Source of the DNA: Streptomyces mangrovisoli
GTDB taxonomy: Bacteria > Actinomycetota > Actinomycetes > Streptomycetales > Streptomycetaceae
Reading direction: 5' to 3'
NCBI RefSeq assembly: GCF_000974985.2
Contig: NZ_LAVA02000011.1
Span: 1-64,000, forward strand
Length of the DNA stretch: 64,000 bases
Shown here: in pieces, positions 44,160 to 52,443 of the stretch
How the letters are laid out: each line of letters starts with the position of its first letter
How positions within the stretch are numbered: position 1 is the first letter of the stretch
Notes under the pieces: generated by a model
The model's input: the letters and a program-made list of their open reading frames with translations, nothing else
Databases searched by the model: none
Told to the model about the DNA's origin: nothing
Position numbers and translations under genes: made by a program

Positions 44160-45176
44160 TCAAGAGGCCCTCCGGTGCACGGCGGCCGGTCCGATGACCC
44201 CGGTGCCGAACTTCTCGCGGACCCGGTCGACGGCGGCCTCCGCGACCAGGCGGGCCTCGCGGGCGGTGTCCAGGCTGAGCTGCCGGGCCACCTGCCCGGC
44301 GTCGACCAGGTCCTCGCCCTTCAGCGCCAGCCCGGTCAGGCGGCCGCGCTGGAGTCCGGCGGCGTCCATCAACTGGTAGGCCAGGCGCCGTAGATCCTCG
44401 TCGTGCCCGGAGGGCTCGGTCAGCCGCCGGGTCTTCTCCCAGGAAGCGCCCCCGGCGAAGGTGAGGGTCAGGGTGAGCGCGCGGGCGGCCTGCCGCCGGC
44501 CCCGCAGCCGGGCGCCGAGCCGGACCACCAGCTCCAGCAGCCCGGCGCGTACGGCGGCCCCGTCGAGGGTGTGCCGGTCGAAGGACCGGCCCACGGTCGC
44601 GGTCGCGGGCAGCGCGCGGGGCACCACGGGTCGCGGGTCGAGCCCGCGGGCCCGGTCGGAGGCCAGCCGCCCGGCCCTGCCGCCGAGCAGGCGCTGCACG
44701 GTCTGGGCCGGGACCGAGGCCAGCATGCCGACGTGACGGATGCCGTAGTCGTGCAGGGCGGCCGCCTGACGGGGCCCGATGCCGTGCAGGTCCTCGACCG
44801 GAAGCGGGGCGAGCCACCGCTCTGCCTGCCCGGGCGCCACGGCGATCACGCCGCCCGGGGCGGGCACCTGGCCGGAGGCGGTGGCGGCGACGGTGATCGT
44901 CGGGCCGATCCCGACCCGTACGTCCACGCCGAGCCGGGAGATGGTCCGCACCCGCAGCACCTCTCCCAGCCGGCGCGCCTCGCTGCCGTGATAGCGCAGG
45001 GCGCCCCTCAGCTCCGCCAGCGCCGCGGTGGGCGGCAGCGCCTGCACCACCGCGGACAGCTCCGCGAGCTGCTCGAGCACCTGCCGGTAGGCCTCCTCAG
45101 GCACCCGGTCCGGGCAGCGCACATGCATCACCACACCCGGGCCGCCCGGCCCGCGCCCGATCGTCTGCGTCCGCAT
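44160..45176 (-). CDS. Y-family DNA polymerase relative lacking catalytic residues
   Basis: 338 residues aligning to the palm/thumb/little-finger part of Y-family polymerases: VRTISRLGVDVRVGIGPTITVAATAS, PVEDLHGIGPRQAAALHDYGI (HhH) and a C-terminal little-finger-like domain with LTLTLTFAGGASWEKTRRL. The N-terminal palm motif I and the fingers are missing. The position of the catalytic SxDE motif reads PPTAALAELRGALRYHG, with no acidic pair. The protein therefore should not polymerise DNA; ImuB is the known precedent for such relatives. No imuA or dnaE2 is adjacent. The ATG at 45176 is supported by GAGGAGG about 10 nt upstream. Confidence 0.8.
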   Translation of the reverse strand: MRTQTIGRGPGGPGVVMHVRCPDRVPEEAYRQVLEQLAELSAVVQALPPTAALAELRGALRYHGSEARRLGEVLRVRTISRLGVDVRVGIGPTITVAATASGQVPAPGGVIAVAPGQAERWLAPLPVEDLHGIGPRQAAALHDYGIRHVGMLASVPAQTVQRLLGGRAGRLASDRARGLDPRPVVPRALPATATVGRSFDRHTLDGAAVRAGLLELVVRLGARLRGRRQAARALTLTLTFAGGASWEKTRRLTEPSGHDEDLRRLAYQLMDAAGLQRGRLTGLALKGEDLVDAGQVARQLSLDTAREARLVAEAAVDRVREKFGTGVIGPAAVHRRAS

Positions 45177-45278
45177 CACCTGCACCTCCTCCCCCACCAC
45201 GTTATCGAACAAATAATCGAACACGCGAGTGTGAAGCGGTACGGCCGCCTTCGATCGTGGATCGTTAGGATCGCCGCC

Positions 45279-46019
45279 ATGCCCCTGCGACCGGTGCACG
45301 TGAACATCAAGGCCCTCGACTGCCCGGCGCTCGGCCGGTTCTGGGCGGAGGCGCTCGGCTGGAGCGCCTACCAGCCCGGCGTGACCACCTACGTCGGCCC
45401 GCCGGGCGGCCCGGTCTGGCCGGACCCGGTCGCCCTGGGCATCGACTTCGTCCCCGTCCCGGAACCGAAGACGACGACGAAGAACCGGGTGCACCTGGAT
45501 CTCGCGACCACCTCCGCGGCCCATCGGACGGAGCTGGTCGCACGCCTGGCGGCGCGCGGCGCCACGCCCGCCGACGTGGGCCAGGGCGACGTACCTTGGA
45601 CGGTCCTCGCCGACCCGGAGGGCAACGAGTTCTGCGTGCTGGAGCCGCGGGAGAGGTACCTGGACACCGGACCGATCGCCGCGGTGGTGGTCGACAGCGT
45701 GGACCCGCACCGGATGGCCGCGTTCTGGGGCGCGGCGCTGGACTGGACCCTCCACGAAGTCACCGAGGACCAGGCGGTGTTGCGTTCCGCCCGGGGTGTC
45801 GGCCCGTATCTCGAGTTCCTCCGGCGGCCCGGCGGGAAGACCGTGCCGGACCGCGTCCATCTGGACCTGCTGCCGTACGCCGGTGACGACGGGGCCGCGG
45901 AGGTGGCCCGGCTGCGTGAACTCGGCGCCGCCGACCTCGACCTCGGCCAGGGCGACGTCCCGTGGACCTGCCTCACGGACCCGGAGGGCCACGAGTTCTG
46001 CGTGCTGCCCCTGCTCTGA
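45279..46019 (+). CDS. Two-domain VOC (glyoxalase-fold) family protein
   Basis: A 246-residue protein made of two homologous glyoxalase domains. Each half ends in GDVPWT(V/C)L(A/T)DPEG(N/H)EFCVL and contains a HLDL motif, so it is an internal duplication of the type of protein at 20420-20791. Substrate unknown. A -10-like TAGGAT (45266-45271) lies exactly 7 nt before the ATG at 45279. It is divergent from the polymerase-like gene with only 102 bp between starts, so the two may be coregulated. Confidence 0.85.
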   Translation: MPLRPVHVNIKALDCPALGRFWAEALGWSAYQPGVTTYVGPPGGPVWPDPVALGIDFVPVPEPKTTTKNRVHLDLATTSAAHRTELVARLAARGATPADVGQGDVPWTVLADPEGNEFCVLEPRERYLDTGPIAAVVVDSVDPHRMAAFWGAALDWTLHEVTEDQAVLRSARGVGPYLEFLRRPGGKTVPDRVHLDLLPYAGDDGAAEVARLRELGAADLDLGQGDVPWTCLTDPEGHEFCVLPLL

Positions 46020-46027
46020 CACTGCTC

Positions 46028-46070
46028 AGCCCCTGATGCCGTCCCGGGTCTCGGGCCGGCGTCAGGGGCT
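46028..46070. terminator. Hairpin between convergent genes
   Basis: AGCCCCTGATGCCG (46028-46041) pairs with CGGCGTCAGGGGCT (46057-46070) with one mismatch; the loop is 15 nt. It follows the VOC gene stop by 8 nt and lies between it and the convergent exoprotein gene. Confidence 0.7.
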
Positions 46071-46093
46071 GAACGGGTCAACGGCTCAACAGG

Positions 46094-49087
46094 TCAGCGG
46101 GTGACCATGATGGCGTCCAGGTGCACGGTGGATCGGCCCGGCGTGCTGCCGGACAGCACCTTCAACTGCACCTTGTGGGAGGCGATCTTCGTACCGAGCG
46201 TGTACGTGAACACCACCTTCCGGTAGCCCGTCGTCGAGGCGTAGGTGTTCACCGTGCCCACGGTGACCCCGTCGACGACCACCGCGAAACGACCGCCGTT
46301 CGACCTGCGGGTCGCCACGATCCTCAGCTTCGTGCCGGCGGCGGTGAAGGACACCGTGGCGCCCTTCGCGGCGGACACGCGCTCGGTCTTGGCCCAGGCC
46401 GACGCCACGGACGCCGACGTCCAGGTCCCCTTGTACGCGAGCACGGAGGACCGGTCGTCGTACGGCACGCCGGTCGCCGCCACCGCGCTCCACGCCCCGG
46501 TCTGACCGGCGTCGTCGTGGGCGCGCGCGTAGAAGCGGTAGGTCAGACCGGCCTTCGGCGCGACCGGGCTGCCGGAGGCGCCGAACACCGCCGACTTGGC
46601 CGTGGTGCGGGTGCGCCAGGTCTGGAGCGGACCGAGCGTCCAGGTGCCCTTGCTGTCGCGGGTGGCGACCCGCCAGCCGATGTCGTACGACGTCACGCCC
46701 GTCGTCTTCGCCGCCCAGCTGACGGGGATCGTCGCGCTGGACGAGCCGTCACTGGCCAGGGTCGGTGCGGTGACGGACGCGACGGGGGCGGTCCGGCGCA
46801 GGACGACCGTGCCGCCGAGACCGGCGGCGGGCTCGCCCGTCACCGTGTCCGTGACCGCGAGCGTCCAGGTGTAGCCGCCCTCGGCGGCCGACGCGCCCGC
46901 GGTGTTCTTGCCGTTCCAGACGGGGGCGACCTTGCCGCCCGCGGCGGTCCCGGTCAGCGTGCGCACCGTGGTGCTGCCGGACTTGACGGTCAGTGTCCAG
47001 TTCACCGGCCGGTCGTACGTCCAGGTCGGCGCCCAGGTGTCGGAGGAACCGTCGCCGTTGGGGCTGAAACCGGCCGGGACCGACGCGGCGGCGGAGGTCC
47101 GGGAGGGGGTGCCCGCCCAGACGGCGTGGGTGACGCCGTCGTCGTCCGTCCAGGCGGCCCACGGCGCCTCACGGTCGACGGCCCAGCGCTCGGCGGCGGC
47201 GCTGTTCGCCTTCGAGGGCAGGGTGAACAGCGGGCGCGCGGTGGCCCCGGCCACGTCGAGGACCCGTGCGTTCAGGGTGACGTCCGCGCCTGTGCCCTTG
47301 GTGAAGGTGTAGAGGACGCCCGTGCCGAGGACGGGGGTCCGCACGGAGGCGTCCACCGTCGTACGGCTGGTGGTGCTGCCCGTCCTGATCAGCAGCCCCT
47401 GCTGGGAGGTGGCCCCGCACGTGGTCACGAGCACCCACGAACCCCGCACTTGAAGGCTTCCGGGCAGGCAGTCCACGGTGGTGACGGTCGTCGTCGTGTC
47501 GGTCGCGAGATCGGTGCGGCGGATGGACCAGAGGGAGGTGCCGTCCTTCACGGAGGTGTAGAGGGCGCCGCCGTCCAGGGCCGAGCCCGCCGGGACGCGC
47601 GAGGACGCGCCGGTGGCCACGGTGTAGAGCAGCAGGGTGCCGTTGTTCACGGTCGTCTTGTCCGAGAGCAGGAAGTGCTCGCCGTCGAAGTCCATGACGT
47701 GGTCGGCCGAGGTGTCGCCCAGCGCCAGGGGCACGCCGGTCAAGGTCCCGTTGTCGTAGACCTGGTAGGCGTCGCCCTGCTCGACCAGCACGCGGTCGCC
47801 CGCGGCGGCGAGCGTCTGGTGCACGGTGCCGGTGCCGTAGGCCAGGACCCGGGACGGCGTGGTCGCGGCGGCTCCCGAGGGGCCGGCGGTGAGCCGGGAG
47901 GAGAGCAGGACGCCGGTGGCGCGGGAGGAGTCGTCGGCGGTGTAGAGGGTGCCGCCGGACAGGGCCAGGGCGTCCAGGCGCGCCTGGCCGGCGGGGATCG
48001 TCGTCGCGTCGCCGTCGGCGCGGGAGACCCGGCCGTCGACGAGGGTCTGGACGGCCGCGTCCTTGTCCGGCCGGTACAGCGAGGCGCGCATCCGGCCGTC
48101 GTCGCCCACGGATATGTCGCGGAACGTGCCGCCGAGGTCGTCCGCGGAGGCGGTGGAGCCGTCCCGGGACATGGCGTACAGCTCGTTGCCGTCGGCGCTC
48201 CACACGTACCAGGCCAGGGTGTCGTCGCTGATCCAACGGGCCTTGTCGGTGGGGAGGGCGACGGTCGCCGGGTCCTGTCCGGGCGCGGACCGCCGCCACT
48301 CGGTCAGGGTCGCGCCGTCGATGACGCCGACGTGGGTGGGGGTGAACTCCAGTCCCTGCGGCAGCGCTTCGGAGTCGGGCTCGGCGACGGTGACCGTGGC
48401 GCCGGTGGCGAAGTCGACGTAGACGATCCGGTAGTCCCAGGAGGGCGCGGTCCGTCGCCGGACCAGCGCGCCGTCGGCGTCGGAGGCGAGCACCTCGTCC
48501 TGCTCGTCGTCGGACAGCAGGGTGCGGTCGCCGTCGGAGGTGCGCAGCACGAGGCGCACGCGGTACTGCGACTGGTCGTCGTAGTAGGCCTGTTGGACGA
48601 GGATGCCGTCGCCGGCCTGGGCCCGGTAGCGCTCGTCGGGCGCGTCGCCGGAGGCGTCGTAGGCGACCGCGAGCGTCTCCTGGGTGCCGGTGTCGAGGTG
48701 GCGGAGGGTGACGTGGTCGGCCAGGGCGCCGTTGGGGTTGGCCGAGGTGGCGGTCGCGACCACCGAACCCTGCACGGACACCGCGTCGACGCCGACGCCC
48801 TCGTCGGTGTCGGCCAGTGCTCCGAGGTCCTGCGCGGCGCCGCCCGCCACGGAGAGCCAGCCGTGCGGGAGCCGGTCGGCGGAGGTCGTCTGCCGCCAGA
48901 CGACCGTCTGTCCCGATCCCGAGACCTGGTCGGCCGCCGGTACGGAGGTGGTGCGGGCCGGCAGGGAGGCCGTCACGCCGGTGTCGGCGGCCGCGGCGGC
49001 GGCGGGGAGCAGCGCGATCGAGCCGGTGAGCATCAGCGTGCCGGCCACGGCCGCGGACAGGACGAGGTGACGCGAGTGTGTGGGCAT
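46094..49087 (-). CDS. Large secreted protein with beta-propeller-like N-terminus, Ig/FN3 domains and C-terminal beta-sandwich
   Basis: A 997-residue exoprotein with a Sec signal (about residues 1-35, ending AAAAAADTG). The first 600 residues are beta-rich WD40/TolB-like repeats (for example GSGQTVVWRQTTSADRLPHG). A gliding-motility/FlgD-type segment follows near residue 680 (AGFSPNGDGSSDTWAPTW, VWNGKNTAGASAAEGGYTW). A fibronectin-III-like domain near 770-860 and a C-terminal galactose-binding-like beta-sandwich with KLRIVATRRSNGGRFAVVVDG complete it. It probably acts outside the cell, perhaps attached to carbohydrate; no catalytic motif is visible. The ATG at 49087 has GGGAG about 11 nt upstream. 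Confidence 0.78.
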   Translation of the reverse strand: MPTHSRHLVLSAAVAGTLMLTGSIALLPAAAAAADTGVTASLPARTTSVPAADQVSGSGQTVVWRQTTSADRLPHGWLSVAGGAAQDLGALADTDEGVGVDAVSVQGSVVATATSANPNGALADHVTLRHLDTGTQETLAVAYDASGDAPDERYRAQAGDGILVQQAYYDDQSQYRVRLVLRTSDGDRTLLSDDEQDEVLASDADGALVRRRTAPSWDYRIVYVDFATGATVTVAEPDSEALPQGLEFTPTHVGVIDGATLTEWRRSAPGQDPATVALPTDKARWISDDTLAWYVWSADGNELYAMSRDGSTASADDLGGTFRDISVGDDGRMRASLYRPDKDAAVQTLVDGRVSRADGDATTIPAGQARLDALALSGGTLYTADDSSRATGVLLSSRLTAGPSGAAATTPSRVLAYGTGTVHQTLAAAGDRVLVEQGDAYQVYDNGTLTGVPLALGDTSADHVMDFDGEHFLLSDKTTVNNGTLLLYTVATGASSRVPAGSALDGGALYTSVKDGTSLWSIRRTDLATDTTTTVTTVDCLPGSLQVRGSWVLVTTCGATSQQGLLIRTGSTTSRTTVDASVRTPVLGTGVLYTFTKGTGADVTLNARVLDVAGATARPLFTLPSKANSAAAERWAVDREAPWAAWTDDDGVTHAVWAGTPSRTSAAASVPAGFSPNGDGSSDTWAPTWTYDRPVNWTLTVKSGSTTVRTLTGTAAGGKVAPVWNGKNTAGASAAEGGYTWTLAVTDTVTGEPAAGLGGTVVLRRTAPVASVTAPTLASDGSSSATIPVSWAAKTTGVTSYDIGWRVATRDSKGTWTLGPLQTWRTRTTAKSAVFGASGSPVAPKAGLTYRFYARAHDDAGQTGAWSAVAATGVPYDDRSSVLAYKGTWTSASVASAWAKTERVSAAKGATVSFTAAGTKLRIVATRRSNGGRFAVVVDGVTVGTVNTYASTTGYRKVVFTYTLGTKIASHKVQLKVLSGSTPGRSTVHLDAIMVTR

Positions 49088-49175
49088 GCGACCGCTTTCT
49101 CCCGGACATGTGGCCGGGATCATCGCATACGGACCTGGGGCACATCCGCGCAGGTCGGGGCGGGCGGCAGCGCCG

Positions 49176-49219
49176 CGCCGCGAGCGCCGACGCGGATGAC
49201 TCGCGTGGCGCTCGCGGCG
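49176..49219. terminator. Long hairpin after the ArsR/SRPBCC operon
   Basis: CGCCGCGAGCGCC (49176-49188) pairs perfectly with GGCGCTCGCGGCG (49207-49219). The stem continues after one bulge with ACGCG/CGCGT around a 7-nt loop. It lies 18 bp beyond the stop of the minus-strand SRPBCC gene. Confidence 0.75.
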
Positions 49220-49237
49220 TCCCGAACTCCCCTTTCC

Positions 49238-49675
49238 TCAGTGCCAGTTGCTGATGCGTACGTCGTGCGGGTGGGGTGCGCCGGCGCCGGTCTCCACCAG
49301 CGACTTCAGGCTCATCAGGAACAGGGCCCACTTGGTGGTGCAGTGGTTCATGAACTCGACCGGCTCGCGCCAGCCCTCGTGGGCGAAGAGGACGATGGTC
49401 CACTCGCCGTCCCGGGTCAGGTCGAAGGTCACCGTCGTCCCGATCCACTCCTGCGGGCCGTCGACGACCTCCCACCGCACGCGGGTGTCCGGCCGCAGGT
49501 CGAGGACCTTCATGTCGAAGCCGCCGACGTCACTGAAGCGGAACTTCAGTACGTCGTCGGCGCTGCCCGTGGTGTCGGTCGTCCACCACGCGGCCAGGCC
49601 GTCGACCGTGGTGAGCGCCTCGTAGACCTTGTCCGGTGTCGCGGTGATGCCGACCCGGTGCAGGATGTCCACCAT
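49238..49675 (-). CDS. SRPBCC (AHSA1-like) domain protein
   Basis: A 145-residue START/Bet v1-like protein with YEALTTVDGLAAWWTTDTTG, VRWEVVDGPQEWIGTTVTFDL and TKWALFLMSLKSLVETG, typical of the AHSA1 (ATPase-activating homologue) subfamily. These bind hydrophobic ligands or act with an ArsR partner. It is the last gene of a three-gene minus-strand operon, starting 9 nt after the ArsR gene stop, with GAGGG upstream of the ATG. Confidence 0.85.
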   Translation of the reverse strand: MVDILHRVGITATPDKVYEALTTVDGLAAWWTTDTTGSADDVLKFRFSDVGGFDMKVLDLRPDTRVRWEVVDGPQEWIGTTVTFDLTRDGEWTIVLFAHEGWREPVEFMNHCTTKWALFLMSLKSLVETGAGAPHPHDVRISNWH

Positions 49676-49684
49676 CTCGATCCC

Positions 49685-50029
49685 TCACTTCTTCGCGTTC
49701 TTGGCTCGTTGGATCGCCTCGGCGAGGCTCTTGATGCGCTCCAGACGGGCGTCCCACAGCGCGCCGACAGCCCGCAACTGGGCGACGGCTCGGGCGAGTT
49801 GGGCTTCGTCCACGTGGTAGCGCTTCTCGCGTCCGGCGGGCGCGGACCGGACGAGTCCGGCCCGGTCGAGCACGGCCAGGTGCTTGGTCACCGCCTGCCT
49901 GGTCACCGGCAGGTGCGCGCTCAGGGTCGTCGCGGTCCCCTGCCCCTCGGCCAGCAGCAGGTCGATCATGCGGCGCCGCGTCGGGTCACCTATCGCGGAC
50001 CACAGGTCGTCGTCGACGGCGGCGCTCAT
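49685..50029 (-). CDS. ArsR-family winged-helix repressor
   Basis: A 114-residue repressor with WSAIGDPTRRRMIDLLLAEG, TATTLSAHLPVTRQAVTKHLAVLDRAGLVR and the GREKRYHVDE wing. No Cys pair typical of metal-sensing ArsR is present, so it is likely the non-metal (SRPBCC-associated) type. The ATG at 50029 overlaps the stop of the upstream SRPBCC gene by 4 nt (ATGA), so translation is coupled. Two palindromes of GCAAC-N5-GTTGC upstream of the operon are its probable operators. Confidence 0.88.
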   Translation of the reverse strand: MSAAVDDDLWSAIGDPTRRRMIDLLLAEGQGTATTLSAHLPVTRQAVTKHLAVLDRAGLVRSAPAGREKRYHVDEAQLARAVAQLRAVGALWDARLERIKSLAEAIQRAKNAKK

Positions 50030-50529
50030 CGCGTGGCCGCCAGCCGGTCCGCGCACGCGGCCAGGCGTGCCAGGTAGAAGTCCCAGCCCTGCCGGTGGTC
50101 GTTGTAGTACGCCTCCAGCAGGGCGGCCTCCCAGCCGCGCTCGCGGTAGCCCGTCTCACGGAAGCGGACCGTGGTCCCCTCCCCCGACGGGACGAGCTCG
50201 AAGGTCACGAGCAACGAGTTGCCGGGTCCGGCCGGCGTTCCGGCGCCGCCGGTCCGCGACTCGTCGTACGTCCAGCGGAACGAGAACGTCCGCGGCGGGT
50301 CGGCCTCGACGACCGTGAACGGCTCGGACTTGCTCTCGCCGCCGCCCTCGTCCGTCCAGGTCAGCCGGCCGGTCGCACCGGCGGTGGGCTCGACGTCGTT
50401 CTCCGCGCTCCACCAGTCCCGGATGTACTCGGGCTTGCTGAGCACCTCGAACACCACCTCGGGCGAGGCGTCGACATGCAGCTCGCGCTCGATGCTGCCG
50501 TACTCCGCGCTCCCGTGCTCCGACTCCAT
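50026..50529 (-). CDS. SRPBCC (AHSA1-like) domain protein, first gene of ArsR operon
   Basis: A 167-residue Bet v1-like protein: IERELHVDASPEVVFEVLSKPEYIRDWW, VVEADPPRTFSFRWTYDESR and YNDHRQGWDFYLARLAA. It heads the operon SRPBCC-ArsR-SRPBCC. The ATG at 50529 is preferred (AAAGGCGG 9 nt upstream) over a GTG three codons earlier. The two operator-like palindromes at 50548-50562 and 50592-50608 lie directly upstream, so ArsR repression of all three genes is likely. Confidence 0.85.
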   Translation of the reverse strand: MESEHGSAEYGSIERELHVDASPEVVFEVLSKPEYIRDWWSAENDVEPTAGATGRLTWTDEGGGESKSEPFTVVEADPPRTFSFRWTYDESRTGGAGTPAGPGNSLLVTFELVPSGEGTTVRFRETGYRERGWEAALLEAYYNDHRQGWDFYLARLAACADRLAATR

Positions 50530-50547
50530 GGCCGGCACCCGCCTTTC

Positions 50548-50562
50548 GCAACCATCGGTTGC
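50548..50562. promoter_or_regulatory. ArsR operator candidate 1
   Basis: GCAACC-ATC-GGTTGC, a perfect 6-bp inverted repeat, 19 bp upstream of the SRPBCC start codon. The same half-sites recur in the second copy at 50592-50608 with a centre-to-centre distance of about 45 bp. Confidence 0.65.
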
Positions 50563-50591
50563 ATGTAACGGTAGCCGACCCGCGAGCCATA

Positions 50592-50608
50592 CGCAACCAA
50601 AAGTTGCG
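50592..50608. promoter_or_regulatory. ArsR operator candidate 2
   Basis: CGCAAC-CAAAA-GTTGCG, a perfect 6-bp inverted repeat with the same GCAAC-N5-GTTGC geometry as the copy at 50548-50562. It lies between the ArsR operon start and the stop of the upstream SDR gene (50659). Confidence 0.65.
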
Positions 50609-50658
50609 CGTCTACGGCGGTACGGCCCCGGCGGCCACGAGGACGCCGGGGCCCCGCC

Positions 50659-51384
50659 TCACCAGGGCACCACCCCGGCGTCGTCGAAGAAGGAGCCGGT
50701 GGGCCCGTCGTCGGGCAGCGTGGCGAGGCGGAGCGCGATCGCCGCGCCCTGCTCGGGGGTGCGCAGGCCGCGGTGGCCGTTGAGGTCGGTGGCGCAGTAC
50801 CCGGGGCAGCCCGCGTTGATCAGGATCTTCGTGTCGCTCAGTTCCCTGGCGTACTGGAGGGTGACGGCGTTCAGGAACGACTTCGAGGGCGCGTACGCCA
50901 CGGCGATCGGCCCGACCCCGGCGCCGGGTGCGCTCTGCAGCGCGAGCGACCCGACGCTGCTCGACATGTTCACGATCCGCGGCGACGGCGAGCGGCGCAG
51001 CAGCGGCAGCAGCGCGTTGGTCGTGCGGATGACGCCGATGACGTTCGTCTCGACGACCGCCCTGATCGTCGCGGGGTCCACCAGGGTGGGCTCCTGCGGC
51101 GCGCCGCCGGTGATGCCGGCGTTGTTGACGAGCACGTCGAGCCGACCGGCGCGCGCCTCGATCAGCTCGGCCGCGGCGGTGACGCTCGCGTCGTCGGTGA
51201 CGTCGAGCGGCACGCCGAACGCGTCCGCGCCCGCCGCGCGCAGCTTCTCCACGGCGGCCTCGCGGCGCCGGTCGTCGCGGGCGCCGACGCCGACGCTCCA
51301 GCCGAGGGCGCCGAGCCCGGCCGCGATCTCGTATCCGATGCCCTTGTTCGCGCCGGTCACCAGCGCGATGGTCTGTTCGGTCAT
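50659..51384 (-). CDS. Short-chain dehydrogenase/reductase (SDR)
   Basis: A 241-residue Rossmann-fold oxidoreductase with the cofactor motif VTGANKGIGYEIAAGLG, LVNNAGITGG, the catalytic Ser region IVNMSSSVGSLAL and the Y-x3-K motif YAPSKSFLNAV, plus the family CPGYCATDL. Resembles carbonyl-reductase-type SDRs; substrate unknown. A minus-strand CAGGAT (forward 51392-51397) lies 7 nt before the ATG at 51384. It is divergent from a LysR regulator whose binding-type palindrome lies between the two genes. Confidence 0.88.
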   Translation of the reverse strand: MTEQTIALVTGANKGIGYEIAAGLGALGWSVGVGARDDRRREAAVEKLRAAGADAFGVPLDVTDDASVTAAAELIEARAGRLDVLVNNAGITGGAPQEPTLVDPATIRAVVETNVIGVIRTTNALLPLLRRSPSPRIVNMSSSVGSLALQSAPGAGVGPIAVAYAPSKSFLNAVTLQYARELSDTKILINAGCPGYCATDLNGHRGLRTPEQGAAIALRLATLPDDGPTGSFFDDAGVVPW

Positions 51385-51442
51385 GTCTCCGATCCTGCGC
51401 GGGCGGTGGCGGCACGGGCCAGGACCGATCGGGTGGGCGGCC

Positions 51443-51457
51443 ATACCGTGCGGGTAT
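51443..51457. promoter_or_regulatory. LysR-type box (ATAC-N7-GTAT)
   Basis: ATAC at 51443-51446 and GTAT at 51454-51457, an exact T-N11-A LysR box. It lies midway between the divergent SDR start (51384) and the lysR start (51496), as expected for LysR autoregulation and SDR activation. Confidence 0.65.
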
Positions 51458-51495
51458 CGACCCTGGTCGGCCGGGCCGAGGAGTAGCGTGGAGAG

Positions 51496-52335
51496 GTGGA
51501 GACACGGGAACTGCGCTACTTCGTCGCCGTCGCGGAGGAGTTGCACTTCGGGCGGGCCGCCGAGCGGCTGCGGATCGCGCAGCCGCCGCTGTCGCGGGCG
51601 ATCCAGCAGCTCGAACGGCGGCTCGGGGCACGGTTGCTGGAGCGGGACAGCCGGGGCGTGCGGCTCACGGAGGCCGGCCGGGTGCTGCTGCGCGAGGGGC
51701 GGGCCGCGCTGGCGGGGATCGAGGCCGCGGAGCGCCGTACCCGCCGGGCCGCGGCCGCCCGTCCCGGGCTCGTCCTCGCCACGAAGGCGGGCGCTTCCAG
51801 CGAGCTGCTGGCGAAGCTGCTCGCCGCGTACGCCGCCGAGCCGGACGCGGTCCCCGTCGACGTGCTGCTGTGCGGGCCCGGCGAGCAGGAGCGGGTGCTG
51901 CGGGACGGGCGGGCGGACGTGGCGCTGCTGCACCGGCCGTTCGACTCGACGGCGGGGCTGGACACCGAGGTGCTGGCCGAGGAGCGGCAGGTCGTCGTCC
52001 TGCCCGCCGGGCACCCGCTGAGCGGCCGCCGGGACGTCACCACGGCCGAGATCGCCGCGCTGCCGGACCTGCCACTGCCGCGCTGGCCCGACCTCGACGG
52101 CGGCTATCCGGACGGCCCCGGGCCGCAGGTCCGCGACAGCGTCCAGCTCATGCAGCTGATCGCCCTCGGGCGGGCCTGCGCGATCGTGCCGGAGTCCGCC
52201 CGCACTCATCTCCACGAGCAGCACGCGACGGTCACGGTGTCCGACGCCCCGACCGTCACGACGGTCATCGCCTGGCCCCCACAGAGCCGCTCCCCGGCCC
52301 TCGCACACCTCGTGCGGACCGCGCTGGGCGTGTGA
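51496..52335 (+). CDS. LysR-family transcriptional regulator
   Basis: A 279-residue regulator. The N-terminal winged helix-turn-helix (METRELRYFVAVAEELHFGRA, IAQPPLSRAIQQLERRLG) covers about 1-60, and a substrate-binding domain with PGLVLATKAGASSELLAKLL and the LPAGHPLSGR segment follows. The GTG at 51496 lies 6 nt after a -10-like TAGCGT (51484-51489). The divergent SDR gene and the LysR box between them suggest a simple inducer-responsive pair. Confidence 0.88.
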   Translation: METRELRYFVAVAEELHFGRAAERLRIAQPPLSRAIQQLERRLGARLLERDSRGVRLTEAGRVLLREGRAALAGIEAAERRTRRAAAARPGLVLATKAGASSELLAKLLAAYAAEPDAVPVDVLLCGPGEQERVLRDGRADVALLHRPFDSTAGLDTEVLAEERQVVVLPAGHPLSGRRDVTTAEIAALPDLPLPRWPDLDGGYPDGPGPQVRDSVQLMQLIALGRACAIVPESARTHLHEQHATVTVSDAPTVTTVIAWPPQSRSPALAHLVRTALGV

Positions 52336-52443
52336 GGAACCCGAACCGGAATCAGGAATGTCCGAATGGCTTACATGGAACGGTGACTTTTCGTACTGTG
52401 TCCCTCACCTGATGCACAGTCATGCACGACGGGGGCGATCGAG

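Noticed and set aside
45200..45225. Possible LexA (SOS) box upstream of the polymerase-like gene
   Set aside because: The CGAAC half-sites are in direct rather than inverted orientation, so they do not match GAAC-N4-GTTC. They are reported instead as a direct repeat.
46121..50077. Open frame of over 1300 codons on the plus strand opposite the exoprotein and ArsR operon
   Set aside because: It overlaps four well-supported genes in the other strand and has a Gly/Arg/Val-rich composition typical of an antisense frame.
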